From assembly GCF_000711715.1 (NCBI RefSeq), contig NZ_JONN01000001.1:806001-870000 (forward strand): 64,000 nt of DNA, written 5' to 3'. The notes under the pieces were generated by a model. The model did not search any database, was not told the origin of the DNA, and saw nothing but the letters and a program-made list of their open reading frames with translations. Origin of the DNA: Sphingomonas astaxanthinifaciens DSM 22298. Its GTDB lineage: Bacteria; Pseudomonadota; Alphaproteobacteria; Sphingomonadales; Sphingomonadaceae. Below are positions 1 through 9,257 of this stretch, one piece after another; position 1 is the first letter of the stretch; every line of letters begins with the position of its first letter. A program made the position numbers and the translations under genes.

Positions 1-162
1 TGCCTCGGGCCCGATGTCGGACGCGATCAGCGCTTCCTCGATGTCGTCGAGGGTCGCGGTGTCGAGCGCGGCCTTCGCGCCCGTTCCCAGCGTGCCCATG
101 TTGTCGCCGAGGCGGTCGGCGGTCTTGCGGAAACCGCCGGTGAGTTTGTCGAGCCAGCTCAT
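1..162 (-). CDS. ftsY: FtsY, signal recognition particle receptor (N-terminal part, runs off window)
   Basis: Only the first 54 codons are present; the gene continues beyond the left edge. The translated start, MSWLDKLTGGFRKTADRL followed by TLDDIEEALIASDIGPEA, matches the N-terminal helical segment ahead of the NG GTPase domain of FtsY, the membrane-associated GTPase that docks SRP-ribosome complexes at the inner membrane. The start codon at 162 lies 1 nt after the dapF stop, so the two are probably co-transcribed. The GTPase motifs are outside the window, so the call rests on the N-domain pattern and on the common dapF/ftsY neighbourhood of alphaproteobacteria. Confidence 0.8.
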   Translation of the reverse strand, partial: MSWLDKLTGGFRKTADRLGDNMGTLGTGAKAALDTATLDDIEEALIASDIGPEA

Positions 163-163
163 G

Positions 164-955
164 TTAGAGATCGATTGTGCCTTCGAAGACATGGGTCGCG
201 TCACCGCGCATGGTGACGGGCTGCCCCGGCTCCCACGCAATGACAAGGGTACCGCCCGGCATGGTCACGCGGACGGGTGAGGAAAGGCGCCTGGCGCGGA
301 TCGCCGCGACCGCGGTCGCGCAGGCGCCGGTGCCGCAGGCGCGGGTCAGGCCGGCACCGCGCTCGAAGGTCTTCAGCCGGATGCCGTCGTCCCCGACCTC
401 GGCGACATTGACGTTGATCCGCTCGGGGAAGGTGGGGTCGGTCTCGATGGCGGGGCCGAGGCCCTCGATGTCGATGTCGTCGAGATCCTCAACGAAGAAG
501 ACGAGGTGGGGATTGCCGACATTGACCGCATAAGGCCGGTCGAGATTTTCCCAGCCCATCGGCACCGGGTCGGTCGGCATCGCATAGGCGAGGGGAATTT
601 CGTTCCAGCTGAAGCGCGGTTCGATGAGGCTGACCTCGACCTCCGCGCCGGTCACGTCGCCGTGGATGACACCGCCGGCGGTCTCGATGGTGCCAGCGCC
701 GGTGAGCTTCACCACGCAGCGCGAGGCATTGCCGCAGCTTTCGACCTCGCTCCCGTCGGCGTTGAAGATCCGCATCCTGAGCTCGGCCGTGTTGCTCGGC
801 TCGAGGAGGATCAGCTGGTCGCAGCCGATTCCCTCGCGCCGGTCAGCGAGGTGCCGGGCCAGCGCCTCGGTCATGGCGAGCGGGGACTCGCGGCCATCGA
901 GGATCACGAAGTCGTTGCCGAGCCCATGCATCTTGTGGAATTGCCGAAGCATCAC
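164..955 (-). CDS. dapF: Diaminopimelate epimerase DapF
   Basis: Converts LL-diaminopimelate to meso-diaminopimelate, the precursor of lysine and peptidoglycan cross-links, in the cytoplasm. The 263-residue length is normal. Both catalytic cysteines are visible: Cys74 in ESCGNASRC and Cys207 in TRACGTGACA, the pair that acts as the two-base epimerase without a cofactor. The N-terminal KMHGLGNDFV is a family signature. It is followed almost without a gap by ftsY on the same strand. The first two codons are both ATG, so the protein may start one residue later. Confidence 0.97.
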   Translation of the reverse strand: MMLRQFHKMHGLGNDFVILDGRESPLAMTEALARHLADRREGIGCDQLILLEPSNTAELRMRIFNADGSEVESCGNASRCVVKLTGAGTIETAGGVIHGDVTGAEVEVSLIEPRFSWNEIPLAYAMPTDPVPMGWENLDRPYAVNVGNPHLVFFVEDLDDIDIEGLGPAIETDPTFPERINVNVAEVGDDGIRLKTFERGAGLTRACGTGACATAVAAIRARRLSSPVRVTMPGGTLVIAWEPGQPVTMRGDATHVFEGTIDL

Positions 956-1010
956 TGGCGACTTAGGGACGCTCCCAAGCTTCGTCTACCGCTCAGGAGT
1001 TCCTTTCCCC

Positions 1011-1436
1011 ATGCCCCGCGCTGCCCAGGACGTCATGCAGAGCGTCATCTTCTCCGCCGTGCTCGACGCCATTGCGGCGCTCAAGGCGGCGAGCGGCAAT
1101 CTGCCCAACAACCTCCTTCGCCAGGTCCAGGCGATCCATGGCAATGTCACCATGGCCGACCTGCCCAAGGAATTGCAGGACGCGATCGCCGCCAGCACCC
1201 GCGCCGCCTTCGCCGGCCTCCTCAAGGAAGGCTATGCGGTCGCGCCGCGCGACGCCGCCCCGGTTCGGAGCGCGCCGCGGCAGGGCCAGCTCGTGCCCCG
1301 CGGCGCCGACCGTCCGACCCGCAGCGGTCCGCGCGGACCCCGGCCCGACGGTCCGCCCCGCGGGCCCCGCGGCGATCGTCCGGGCGGTCCCGGACGCGGC
1401 GGACCGCGTGGTCCCCGCGGTCCCCGGCAGGGCTGA
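1011..1436 (+). CDS. Conserved hypothetical protein with Gly-Pro-Arg-rich C-terminal tail
   Basis: A 141-residue protein of unknown function. The ATG at 1011 is preceded by an AGGAG site at 995-999, and this start fits better than any upstream one. The first half (to about residue 75) is predicted mostly helical and contains MQSVIFSAVLDAIAALKAA and LPKELQDAIAAS. The last 50 residues are low-complexity, built from GPR, RGPRG and RPGGPG units, giving a strongly basic disordered tail resembling RGG-type RNA-binding tails. The stop overlaps the ATG of the following membrane-protein gene (TGATG), suggesting translational coupling. I do not recognise a named domain; nucleic-acid binding by the tail is inference only. 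Confidence 0.75.
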   Translation: MPRAAQDVMQSVIFSAVLDAIAALKAASGNLPNNLLRQVQAIHGNVTMADLPKELQDAIAASTRAAFAGLLKEGYAVAPRDAAPVRSAPRQGQLVPRGADRPTRSGPRGPRPDGPPRGPRGDRPGGPGRGGPRGPRGPRQG

Positions 1437-1942
1437 TGGAGCCGGTCCCGGCGGTTCGCCGCCCCGATCTCCTGCGCTTCCTGCCCGAGCGGCTGTTCCG
1501 GCCCGACGGCGTCCTGGCCTATGTGCCGCTGGCGTGGCTGCTCGCGCTCATCCCCTCGCTCGGCCTTTCGTGGCTGGCGAGCAAGCTCGTTCCCGCGGCG
1601 GGCCCCGAATTTCCCCAGGCGGGGGCGGGGCTGTTGCTGTTCGCGCTGGTGGTGTTCGCACCCGTGGTCGAGACGCTGATCATGGGAACCATCCTGCTCA
1701 TCCTCGAGCGGCTGTTCGGCTTCCTCCCCGCCATCCTGCTGAGTTCGGCGGGCTGGGGAATCGCCCATTCGCTCCAGGCGCCCGCCTGGGGGCTGGTCAT
1801 CTGGTGGCCGTTCCTGATCTTCTCGACCGTCTTCCTGGTCTGGAAGCGGCGCAGCCTGTGGCTTGCCTTCCTGCTTCCGATGCTGGTCCACGGGCTCCAG
1901 AACCTCGGCCCGGCGCTGCTCGTCGCGAGCGGCCGCGCCTGA
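1436..1942 (+). CDS. CPBP (CAAX-protease/bacteriocin-processing) family-like membrane protein
   Basis: A 168-residue protein with about four hydrophobic segments. It resembles CPBP intramembrane metalloproteases: the second motif histidine is present in GWGIAHSL and the third motif HxxxN is present as HGLQN near the C-terminus. The first motif, normally EExxxR, is degenerate here (VVETLIMG), so catalytic activity is doubtful. Its start codon overlaps the stop of the preceding RG-rich protein gene, so the two form a coupled pair. Substrate and role are unknown. Confidence 0.65.
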   Translation: MEPVPAVRRPDLLRFLPERLFRPDGVLAYVPLAWLLALIPSLGLSWLASKLVPAAGPEFPQAGAGLLLFALVVFAPVVETLIMGTILLILERLFGFLPAILLSSAGWGIAHSLQAPAWGLVIWWPFLIFSTVFLVWKRRSLWLAFLLPMLVHGLQNLGPALLVASGRA

Positions 1943-1946
1943 TCCG

Positions 1947-2129
1947 TCAGAGCGAGATCGGCGCCCCGAGCTTGGCCGCGATCCGGGCGACTTCCTCGTC
2001 GCTCGGCGGGTCGGGAAGGGTGGTGAAGGAAATCGCGGCCCGGCCGGGACTCGCTGGTCCGGCACTCCTATCCGACACGCCACTCTTCGCCGCTTCGGGC
2101 TCGCTGGTCGTCTTCTCCCTGTCGCGCAT
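1947..2129 (-). CDS. Small hypothetical protein, possibly general-stress regulated
   Basis: A 60-residue reading frame starting MRDREKTTSEPEAAK and ending in a more structured segment, LPDPPSDEEVARIAAKLGA. The ATG at 2129 is preferred over the upstream ATG at 2168 because a GGGAGG sequence lies upstream of it and because an EcfG-like promoter at 2164-2188 would place the transcription start between the two. It converges on the CPBP-like gene with a 4-nt gap. No domain is recognised. It could be a chance frame, but its promoter and the amphipathic C-terminal end favour a real small gene. Confidence 0.5.
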   Translation of the reverse strand: MRDREKTTSEPEAAKSGVSDRSAGPASPGRAAISFTTLPDPPSDEEVARIAAKLGAPISL

Positions 2130-2163
2130 CGGAAAAGGGCCTCCCTGAGAGTGTCGCCCAGCC

Positions 2164-2188
2164 AACAAAGTGCGTCACGAAGCGTTCC
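2164..2188 (-). promoter_or_regulatory. Candidate EcfG-type general stress promoter (GGAAC-N16-TGTT)
   Basis: On the minus strand GGAAC (2184-2188) is followed after 16 nt by TGTT (2164-2167), close to the alphaproteobacterial sigma-EcfG consensus GGAAC-N16/17-CGTT but with T for C at the first -10 position. It lies 35 nt upstream of the small gene that starts at 2129. Confidence 0.4.
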
Positions 2189-2232
2189 GTTCAGGCGCCC
2201 ATTCGATTGATTAGGGCGACGGGGCGGCCCAT

Positions 2233-4677
<2,445 letters not shown>

Positions 4678-4767
4678 TCAAGTTACCCTAACTGGGGCAT
4701 TGACGGATTTTAAGAGCGACAGGCTTGCGCGCGGTCGCGAACCTTTGAGTAAGCAGAGTAAGCATCG

Positions 4768-5040
4768 ATGAATAAACAAGATTTGATCGGGAAAGTGGCA
4801 GACCGGGCGGGCCTGAATCGCAACGACGCGGCCCGTGCGGTCGAGACCATGCTCGAGGTGATCACCGACGCATTGAGCCGCGGTGACGAAGTGCGCCTGG
4901 TGGGCTTCGGCAATTTCGTGGTGACCCGCCGCAAGGCCTCGGTCGGGCGCAACCCGCGCACCGGCGAGCCGCTCCAGATCGAGAGCACCGCCCAGCCCAA
5001 GTTCCGCGCGGGCAAGCTTCTCAAGGAAGCCGTTCAGTAA
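4768..5040 (+). CDS. hupB: HU family DNA-binding protein
   Basis: A 90-residue histone-like protein that bends and compacts DNA as a dimer. The standard HU layout is complete: N-terminal helices MNKQDLIGKVADRAGLNRNDA, the GFGNF turn, and the flexible DNA-binding arm with the GRNPRTGE motif that intercalates prolines into the minor groove. It lies directly downstream of lon, the usual position in alphaproteobacteria. A GC-rich stem-loop follows the stop codon. Confidence 0.96.
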   Translation: MNKQDLIGKVADRAGLNRNDAARAVETMLEVITDALSRGDEVRLVGFGNFVVTRRKASVGRNPRTGEPLQIESTAQPKFRAGKLLKEAVQ

Positions 5041-5053
5041 GGCTGGACAGGTC

Positions 5054-5079
5054 GGAGGGGCTTCGCTAACCGCCCCTCC
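5054..5079 (+). terminator. Stem-loop after hupB, possible terminator
   Basis: GGAGGGGC (5054-5061) pairs perfectly with GCCCCTCC (5072-5079) around a 10-nt loop. There is no T-run after it, so it would be a weak intrinsic terminator, a transcript-end stabiliser, or a separator between hupB and tRNA-Val. Confidence 0.4.
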
Positions 5080-5089
5080 CACACGGCGT

Positions 5090-5164
5090 GGGCGCGTAGC
5101 TCAGTGGTAGAGCACACCCTTCACACGGGTGGGGTCGTAGGTTCAATCCCTACCGCGCCCACCA
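5090..5164 (+). tRNA. tRNA-Val (anticodon CAC)
   Basis: A 75-nt cloverleaf. The acceptor stem GGGCGCG pairs with CGCGCCC, followed by discriminator A and an encoded CCA. The anticodon stem CACCC/GGGTG holds the loop TTCACAC, giving anticodon CAC for the valine codon GTG. The T-arm has the standard GGTTCAATC region. Confidence 0.96.
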
Positions 5165-5180
5165 CGCCTTCCTCCAGAAC

Positions 5181-5309
5181 GCATCCTCCCCATCGCGAAG
5201 CAAGGGGGAGTGGGACCGCTTCGCATGGCGCAGCGGGGCCAGGCGCGCCTTCCGTCAGCGCGGCGCGTCGCATGTCTCCCCATCCGGCCTGGCCGAACGG
5301 GGAGGATGC
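5181..5309. repeat. MITE-like palindromic repeat, copy 1
   Basis: About 129 bp bounded by an 11-bp terminal inverted repeat, GCATCCTCCCC (5181-5191) and GGGGAGGATGC (5299-5309). It shares an internal pattern (ggggag-gggaccgct, ggggcc, ccttccg) and length with a second copy at 20162-20292. It fills the gap between tRNA-Val and the Crp-family gene and has no coding capacity. Confidence 0.6.
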
Positions 5310-5314
5310 GCTGT

Positions 5315-6028
5315 CTATTGGAGATAGGCCGGCGAGAAGCTCGCCACGCGGCGCAGTTCGCCCCAGTCCTCGAAGGTGATCTCGCGGCCTTCGCGACGGA
5401 TCAGCCGCTGCCGCTCGAGATCGGCCAGCACCCGGTTGACGTTGACGCTGGTCTGGCCGGTGATGTCGGCGATCTGCTGCTGCGTGAACGGATTGATCAT
5501 CCGGTTCTGGTCGGCATTGACCCCGCTGCGCTCGGCGGTCTCGCACAAGAGGTGCGCGACCCGGGCGAGACTGTCGCGCCGGCCGCAGTTGAGCAGCCAT
5601 TCGTAGCCGATCGCGGCATGGCGCTGGGTCAGCTTCCAGAAGAAGCGGGCGAGCTCGGGATATTGTTCGACAATGGACTCGAAGTCCTTGCGCTGCCCGA
5701 CCGCGACCCGGCTCCGGACGATCGCCTGGATGCCATAGTCCGCGACCGAGTCGCTGGGCAGGATCCCGTCGCCGGTGAAGCGCAGCGCGATGATCTGACG
5801 TCGACCGGCGCCGTCTGTCTTGTACTTCGACAGGATGCCCGAGTTGACGAAATAGACTTCGTTGCGCTCGGCCCCCGGCTCTCGGAAGGGACGACGCGGA
5901 TCGGCTTCGACCATCCGGTGCGGCATCGCCTCGAACAGCTCGGCAAGCTCGGCTTTCATGCCCGCCGCTATCAGCGATTCGCTGATGCTGATGCTGCCCC
6001 CGGATGCACTCCTCAAGCGTCTGCTCAT
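5315..6028 (-). CDS. Crp/Fnr-family transcriptional regulator
   Basis: A 237-residue regulator with an N-terminal cyclic-nucleotide-binding-type beta-barrel (about residues 35-140, with VYFVNSGILSKYKTDGAGRRQIIALRF split by the usual turns) and a C-terminal winged helix of the HTH_Crp type. The recognition region is near FTQQQIADITGQTSVNVNRVL. There is no N-terminal cysteine cluster, so it is not an FNR-type [4Fe-4S] oxygen sensor. Its ligand and targets are unknown. It stands alone downstream of the HIT gene on the same strand. Confidence 0.9.
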   Translation of the reverse strand: MSRRLRSASGGSISISESLIAAGMKAELAELFEAMPHRMVEADPRRPFREPGAERNEVYFVNSGILSKYKTDGAGRRQIIALRFTGDGILPSDSVADYGIQAIVRSRVAVGQRKDFESIVEQYPELARFFWKLTQRHAAIGYEWLLNCGRRDSLARVAHLLCETAERSGVNADQNRMINPFTQQQIADITGQTSVNVNRVLADLERQRLIRREGREITFEDWGELRRVASFSPAYLQ

Positions 6029-6128
6029 GGCAACTGCCTTTCACCCTACCCCGGTGCGATTATCTCGACTCGATGACGCTTGCGCAAGGAATTTAACGCA
6101 AATTAAAAAACCCGAAATCGTGGGATTC

Positions 6129-6560
6129 TTAACGAAAGTTACTGATCAGAAATGCGGTCAATCCGGAAGGGACGGGAATGCTCTCTGCCAGCGCCGGCGG
6201 TCCCGGCCAGCCCGAGTCGGAAACCATTGTCCCGCCGAACTCGCGGCGGCCCTCGTAGCGGGGGATGACGTGGAAATGGACGTGGGGGTCGACCATCATC
6301 AGCATGAGATAGTTGATCCGCTCGTAGCCGACGGCGCGTTTGAGCATCGCCTCGATCCGCGGCACGAGTTCGCCCTGCTCGGCAAAGGCTTCGGGCGGGA
6401 GGTCGCCATAAGCGGTCGCCTCGCCGGTCGCGCACAGGACAAGGCTGCCCAAGGTCGGCTGCTGCGGCCGCACCAGCACCGCCCAGTGCCGCCCCTCATG
6501 GACGAGGTTGTGGGGGTAGCCGAACTTGACGAGGGTCGCGTGGGGGTGGGGAAGGGTCAT
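6129..6560 (-). CDS. HIT family nucleotide-binding hydrolase
   Basis: A 143-residue histidine-triad protein. The signature HxHxHxx is seen in VDPHVHFHVIPRY around residue 95; family members hydrolyse or transfer nucleotidyl groups (AMP-linked or diadenosine polyphosphate substrates). An N-terminal HxAVLVRPQQPTLG segment is also typical of the fold. The exact substrate cannot be read from sequence. The start at 6560 gives a family-length protein. Confidence 0.88.
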   Translation of the reverse strand: MTLPHPHATLVKFGYPHNLVHEGRHWAVLVRPQQPTLGSLVLCATGEATAYGDLPPEAFAEQGELVPRIEAMLKRAVGYERINYLMLMMVDPHVHFHVIPRYEGRREFGGTMVSDSGWPGPPALAESIPVPSGLTAFLISNFR

Positions 6561-6650
6561 CGGCCTGTCGCTGTTGCTTGCATCGCTCGCCTTGCACCCT
6601 TAAGGGGCCTTCGCGCCGTGCCAAGCCGTCGATCGGTCTGGCCAGGTCGT

Positions 6651-6728
6651 GGCGATCGTAGCTCAGTTGGTTAGAGCATCGGTTTGTGGTACCGAGGGTC
6701 GCGGGTTCAAGTCCCGTCGATCGCCCCA
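6651..6728 (+). tRNA. tRNA-His (anticodon GTG)
   Basis: A cloverleaf with the extra G-1 typical of tRNA-His at 6651, acceptor GCGATCG pairing with CGATCGC, C73 opposite G-1, and encoded CCA. The anticodon stem TCGGT/ACCGA encloses TTGTGGT, giving anticodon GTG. It lies 38 nt upstream of the amino-acid dehydrogenase. Confidence 0.96.
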
Positions 6729-6766
6729 TTTTTCCCCATTTTCAGCGATCCGGATCAGCCCCCTTC

Positions 6767-7816
6767 ATGACCGACTTGTGGAGCCTGCCCGATTTCGACG
6801 GGCACGAGGCCGTGTCCTTCGTCACCGATACCGCGACCGGCCTCAAGGCCATCGTCGCGATGCATTCGACCCATCTCGGGCCGGCCGCCGGCGGCTGCCG
6901 CTTCTGGCATTATGCCGATGACGCGCAGGCGCTGACCGACGCGCTCCGCCTCTCGCGCGGCATGAGCTACAAGAATGCCATGGCCGGGCTTCCGCTCGGC
7001 GGCGGCAAGGCGGTGGTGCTGGCCGACGCGAACCGGACCAAGGCCCCGGCGATGCTGGCCGCCTTCGGCCGCGCGATCGACCGGATGGGCGGCCATTACG
7101 TCACCGCCGAGGACGTCGGCATGAGCGTCGCCGACATGCAGGCGATCGCACGCGAGACCCGCTATGTCGCCGGCCTGCCCGTCGCCGCGGGCGCCGTCGG
7201 CGGCGATCCGGGCCCGCACACCTCGCTCGGCGTGTTCCTCGGCATCAAGGCCGCGGTCCGCCGCGCGCTTGGCCGTGACAGTCTTGCCGGCCTCCATATC
7301 GCCATGCAGGGCGCGGGCAGCGTCGCCAGCGGAGTCGCCCGCCGCGCCGCCGCCGAGGGCGCCCGCCTGACCATCGCCGACGTCGATCAGGCCAAGGCCG
7401 CGGCGCTCGCCGCCGAAACCAACGGCGCGATCGGCGACCCCGCCACCATCCTCGCCACCGAGGCCGACGTGGTCAGCCCCAACGCCCTGGGCGCGATCCT
7501 CGACGATGCCAGCATCGCGGCGCTTCGCGCCCCGATCGTCGCGGGCGGCGCCAACAACCAGCTCGCCCGGCCCGAACACGGCCGCCAGCTGATGGAGCGC
7601 GGGATCCTCTACGCGCCCGACTATGTCATCAACGCCGGCGGGATCATCAACGTCTCGACCGAATATCTGAAGGACGGCGGTCCCGAGGTCGTCGAGGGCC
7701 GGATCGCGGGCATCCCCGACCGCCTCGAAGCCATCTGGAGCGAAAGCGCCGCCAGCGGCCGCGACGCTGGCGCGGTGGCCGACGCCATGGCGCAGAAGCT
7801 GATCGGGCGGGGCTGA
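6767..7816 (+). CDS. Glu/Leu/Phe/Val dehydrogenase family protein (leucine dehydrogenase-like)
   Basis: A 349-residue NAD-dependent amino-acid dehydrogenase that would reversibly deaminate a branched-chain or aromatic amino acid. The substrate-domain motif LPLGGGKAVV contains the catalytic lysine region, MSYKNAMAG is the second conserved stretch, and the Rossmann region GAGSVASGVARR begins near residue 185. GGIINVSTEY near the C-terminus is typical of leucine/phenylalanine dehydrogenases. The ATG at 6767, after the tRNA-His, was chosen; the frame is open upstream but overlaps the tRNA. Exact amino-acid preference is not determinable. Confidence 0.9.
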   Translation: MTDLWSLPDFDGHEAVSFVTDTATGLKAIVAMHSTHLGPAAGGCRFWHYADDAQALTDALRLSRGMSYKNAMAGLPLGGGKAVVLADANRTKAPAMLAAFGRAIDRMGGHYVTAEDVGMSVADMQAIARETRYVAGLPVAAGAVGGDPGPHTSLGVFLGIKAAVRRALGRDSLAGLHIAMQGAGSVASGVARRAAAEGARLTIADVDQAKAAALAAETNGAIGDPATILATEADVVSPNALGAILDDASIAALRAPIVAGGANNQLARPEHGRQLMERGILYAPDYVINAGGIINVSTEYLKDGGPEVVEGRIAGIPDRLEAIWSESAASGRDAGAVADAMAQKLIGRG

Positions 7817-7829
7817 AGGCAGGGCCAGC

Positions 7830-7900
7830 GTGCTTCGACTTCGCTCAGCACGAACGGGTTAGGTTTCCAATCTCGTTCGCCCTGGGCGAAGTCGAAGGGC
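7830..7900. repeat. Dispersed palindromic repeat, family 1 (GTGCTTCGACTTCGCTCAGC), copy 1
   Basis: Two facing arms: gtgcttcgacttcgctcagc continuing to cacgaacg (7830-7856), and its imperfect inverse cgttcgccctgggcgaagtc continuing to gaaggg (7874-7899). This REP-like unit is seen four times in the window and lies between the dehydrogenase and ccmC. Confidence 0.75.
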
Positions 7901-7954
7901 TTCGCGCAGAACCTCGCCTTACCGCCTATTTCCAAGCCGCGACTTTGCTCTAAG

Positions 7955-8686
7955 ATGGTGCACCATATCATGCACCGCTTCGCCAATCCCGCCCGCTTCC
8001 TGAAGATCGCCCGCCCGGCCACCGCCTGGCTGCTGGGGCTGGGATTGGTGCTGAGCGCGATCGGGATCGTCGGTGCGCTGGTCGTCATTCCGCCCGACTA
8101 TTTGCAGGGCGAGACCGCGCGAATCCTTCACATCCATGTCCCCGCCGCCTGGCTCGGCATGGGCGGGTGGACGGGGATTGCGGTGGCTTCGGCCGCGCAG
8201 ATCATCTGGCGCCATCCGCTCGCCGGGGTCGCCGCCCGCGCCATCGCGCCCGCCGGTGCGGTCTTCGCCGCCATCTGCCTCGCCAGCGGCTCGATCTGGG
8301 GCCGCCCGACCTGGGGCACCTGGTGGGAGTGGGACGGGCGACTGACCTCGATGCTCGTCCTGTTCTTCCTCTATTGCGGCTACATGGCGCTCGCCGCGGC
8401 CGAGAAGGAGCGGGGGCCCGAGGGCCGCGCCGCGCCGATCTTCGGGCTGGTCGGCGCGATCAACCTGCCGATCATCCATTATTCGGTCATCTGGTGGAAC
8501 ACGCTCCACCAGGGCGAGAGCATCACGCTGACTCGTTCCTCGATCGCGCCCGCTTTGCTGTGGCCCTTGCCCTTCACCCTGCTCGGCTTCTCGGCCCTGT
8601 TCGGGGCGGTGGTCCTGCTGCGCATGCGGGCCGAGCTTGCCGCCACCAAGGTCGAGGCGCGCCTGCGCCGGGCGGCGGCCGAATGA
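7955..8686 (+). CDS. ccmC: Heme exporter/handling protein CcmC
   Basis: Inner-membrane protein of the System I cytochrome c maturation pathway; it presents heme to CcmE in the periplasm. About 243 residues with six hydrophobic segments and the tryptophan-rich heme-binding signature WGTWWEWDGRLTS near residue 117, flanked by conserved periplasmic histidines (HIHVPAAW and IIHYSVIWW). The first methionine at 7955 is used; another at 7970 (MHRFANP) is equally plausible and gives a more typical N-terminus. It begins the ccm operon here, with no ccmA or ccmB before it. Confidence 0.95.
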   Translation: MVHHIMHRFANPARFLKIARPATAWLLGLGLVLSAIGIVGALVVIPPDYLQGETARILHIHVPAAWLGMGGWTGIAVASAAQIIWRHPLAGVAARAIAPAGAVFAAICLASGSIWGRPTWGTWWEWDGRLTSMLVLFFLYCGYMALAAAEKERGPEGRAAPIFGLVGAINLPIIHYSVIWWNTLHQGESITLTRSSIAPALLWPLPFTLLGFSALFGAVVLLRMRAELAATKVEARLRRAAAE

Positions 8687-8814
8687 ACCAGTGGGCGTTC
8701 GTGATTGCCGCCTACACGGTGGCGCTGGGCGGGACCGCGGGCCTCATCGCCTGGGCGCTCGCCTCCTGTCGCCGCGCCGAGGACCAGGCGGAAAGGATCG
8801 GCCGCTCCCGATGA
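8683..8814 (+). CDS. ccmD: Heme exporter protein CcmD
   Basis: A 43-residue single-span membrane protein, MNQWAFVIAAYTVALGG..., with a basic cytoplasmic tail. CcmD normally helps CcmC release holo-CcmE. It overlaps ccmC by 4 nt at its start (ATGA) and ccmE by 4 nt at its end. Identification depends on size, one N-terminal transmembrane segment and its invariant place between ccmC and ccmE, because CcmD sequences are poorly conserved. Confidence 0.85.
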   Translation: MNQWAFVIAAYTVALGGTAGLIAWALASCRRAEDQAERIGRSR

Positions 8815-9257
8815 CCCTCGCGCCCAAGCACCAGAGGCTGGTGCTGGTCCTGCTGGCGGTGGCCGCCCTCGTCGGTGCGGCCGTGCTCGCCATGTGGGGC
8901 CTTGCCGACCGCGCCGCTTATTTCCGCACGCCGCAGGATGTCTCCGCGGGCCGTGCCGAGGTCGGCGTACCCTTGCGCCTCGGCGGCATGGTCAAGGCCG
9001 GCTCGATCCGTCGCGAGCCCGATGGCGTCACGGTCGCCTTCACCCTTACCGACGGGGTCGCCGACGTGCCGGTCCGCTACCGCGGCATCGTCCCCGACCT
9101 GTTCAAGGAGAATAGCGGCGCGATCGCCGAGGGGCAGCTCGGCCCCGACCGCCGCTTCACCGCCGACAATATCCTCGCCAAGCATGACGAGCGCTACATG
9201 CCGCCGCAGATGGGCAACCAGGCGGCCGAGCTGAAGACCCGGGAGACGGCCAAGTGA
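8811..9257 (+). CDS. ccmE: Cytochrome c maturation heme chaperone CcmE
   Basis: A membrane-anchored periplasmic heme chaperone of 148 residues. After an N-terminal transmembrane anchor it has the OB-fold domain and the heme-binding motif LAKHDERYMP, whose histidine forms the covalent heme link in the HxxxY class. It receives heme from CcmC/CcmD and passes it to CcmF. It overlaps ccmD upstream and ccmF downstream by 4 nt each. Confidence 0.96.
   Translation: MTLAPKHQRLVLVLLAVAALVGAAVLAMWGLADRAAYFRTPQDVSAGRAEVGVPLRLGGMVKAGSIRREPDGVTVAFTLTDGVADVPVRYRGIVPDLFKENSGAIAEGQLGPDRRFTADNILAKHDERYMPPQMGNQAAELKTRETAK

Noticed and set aside
5315..6028. Crp-family regulator as an FNR oxygen sensor
   Set aside because: It lacks the N-terminal cysteine cluster; only two scattered cysteines are present.
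6686..6766. A longer N-terminus for the Glu/Leu dehydrogenase starting inside tRNA-His
   Set aside because: The open frame there is the tRNA sequence; the ATG at 6767 gives the family start.
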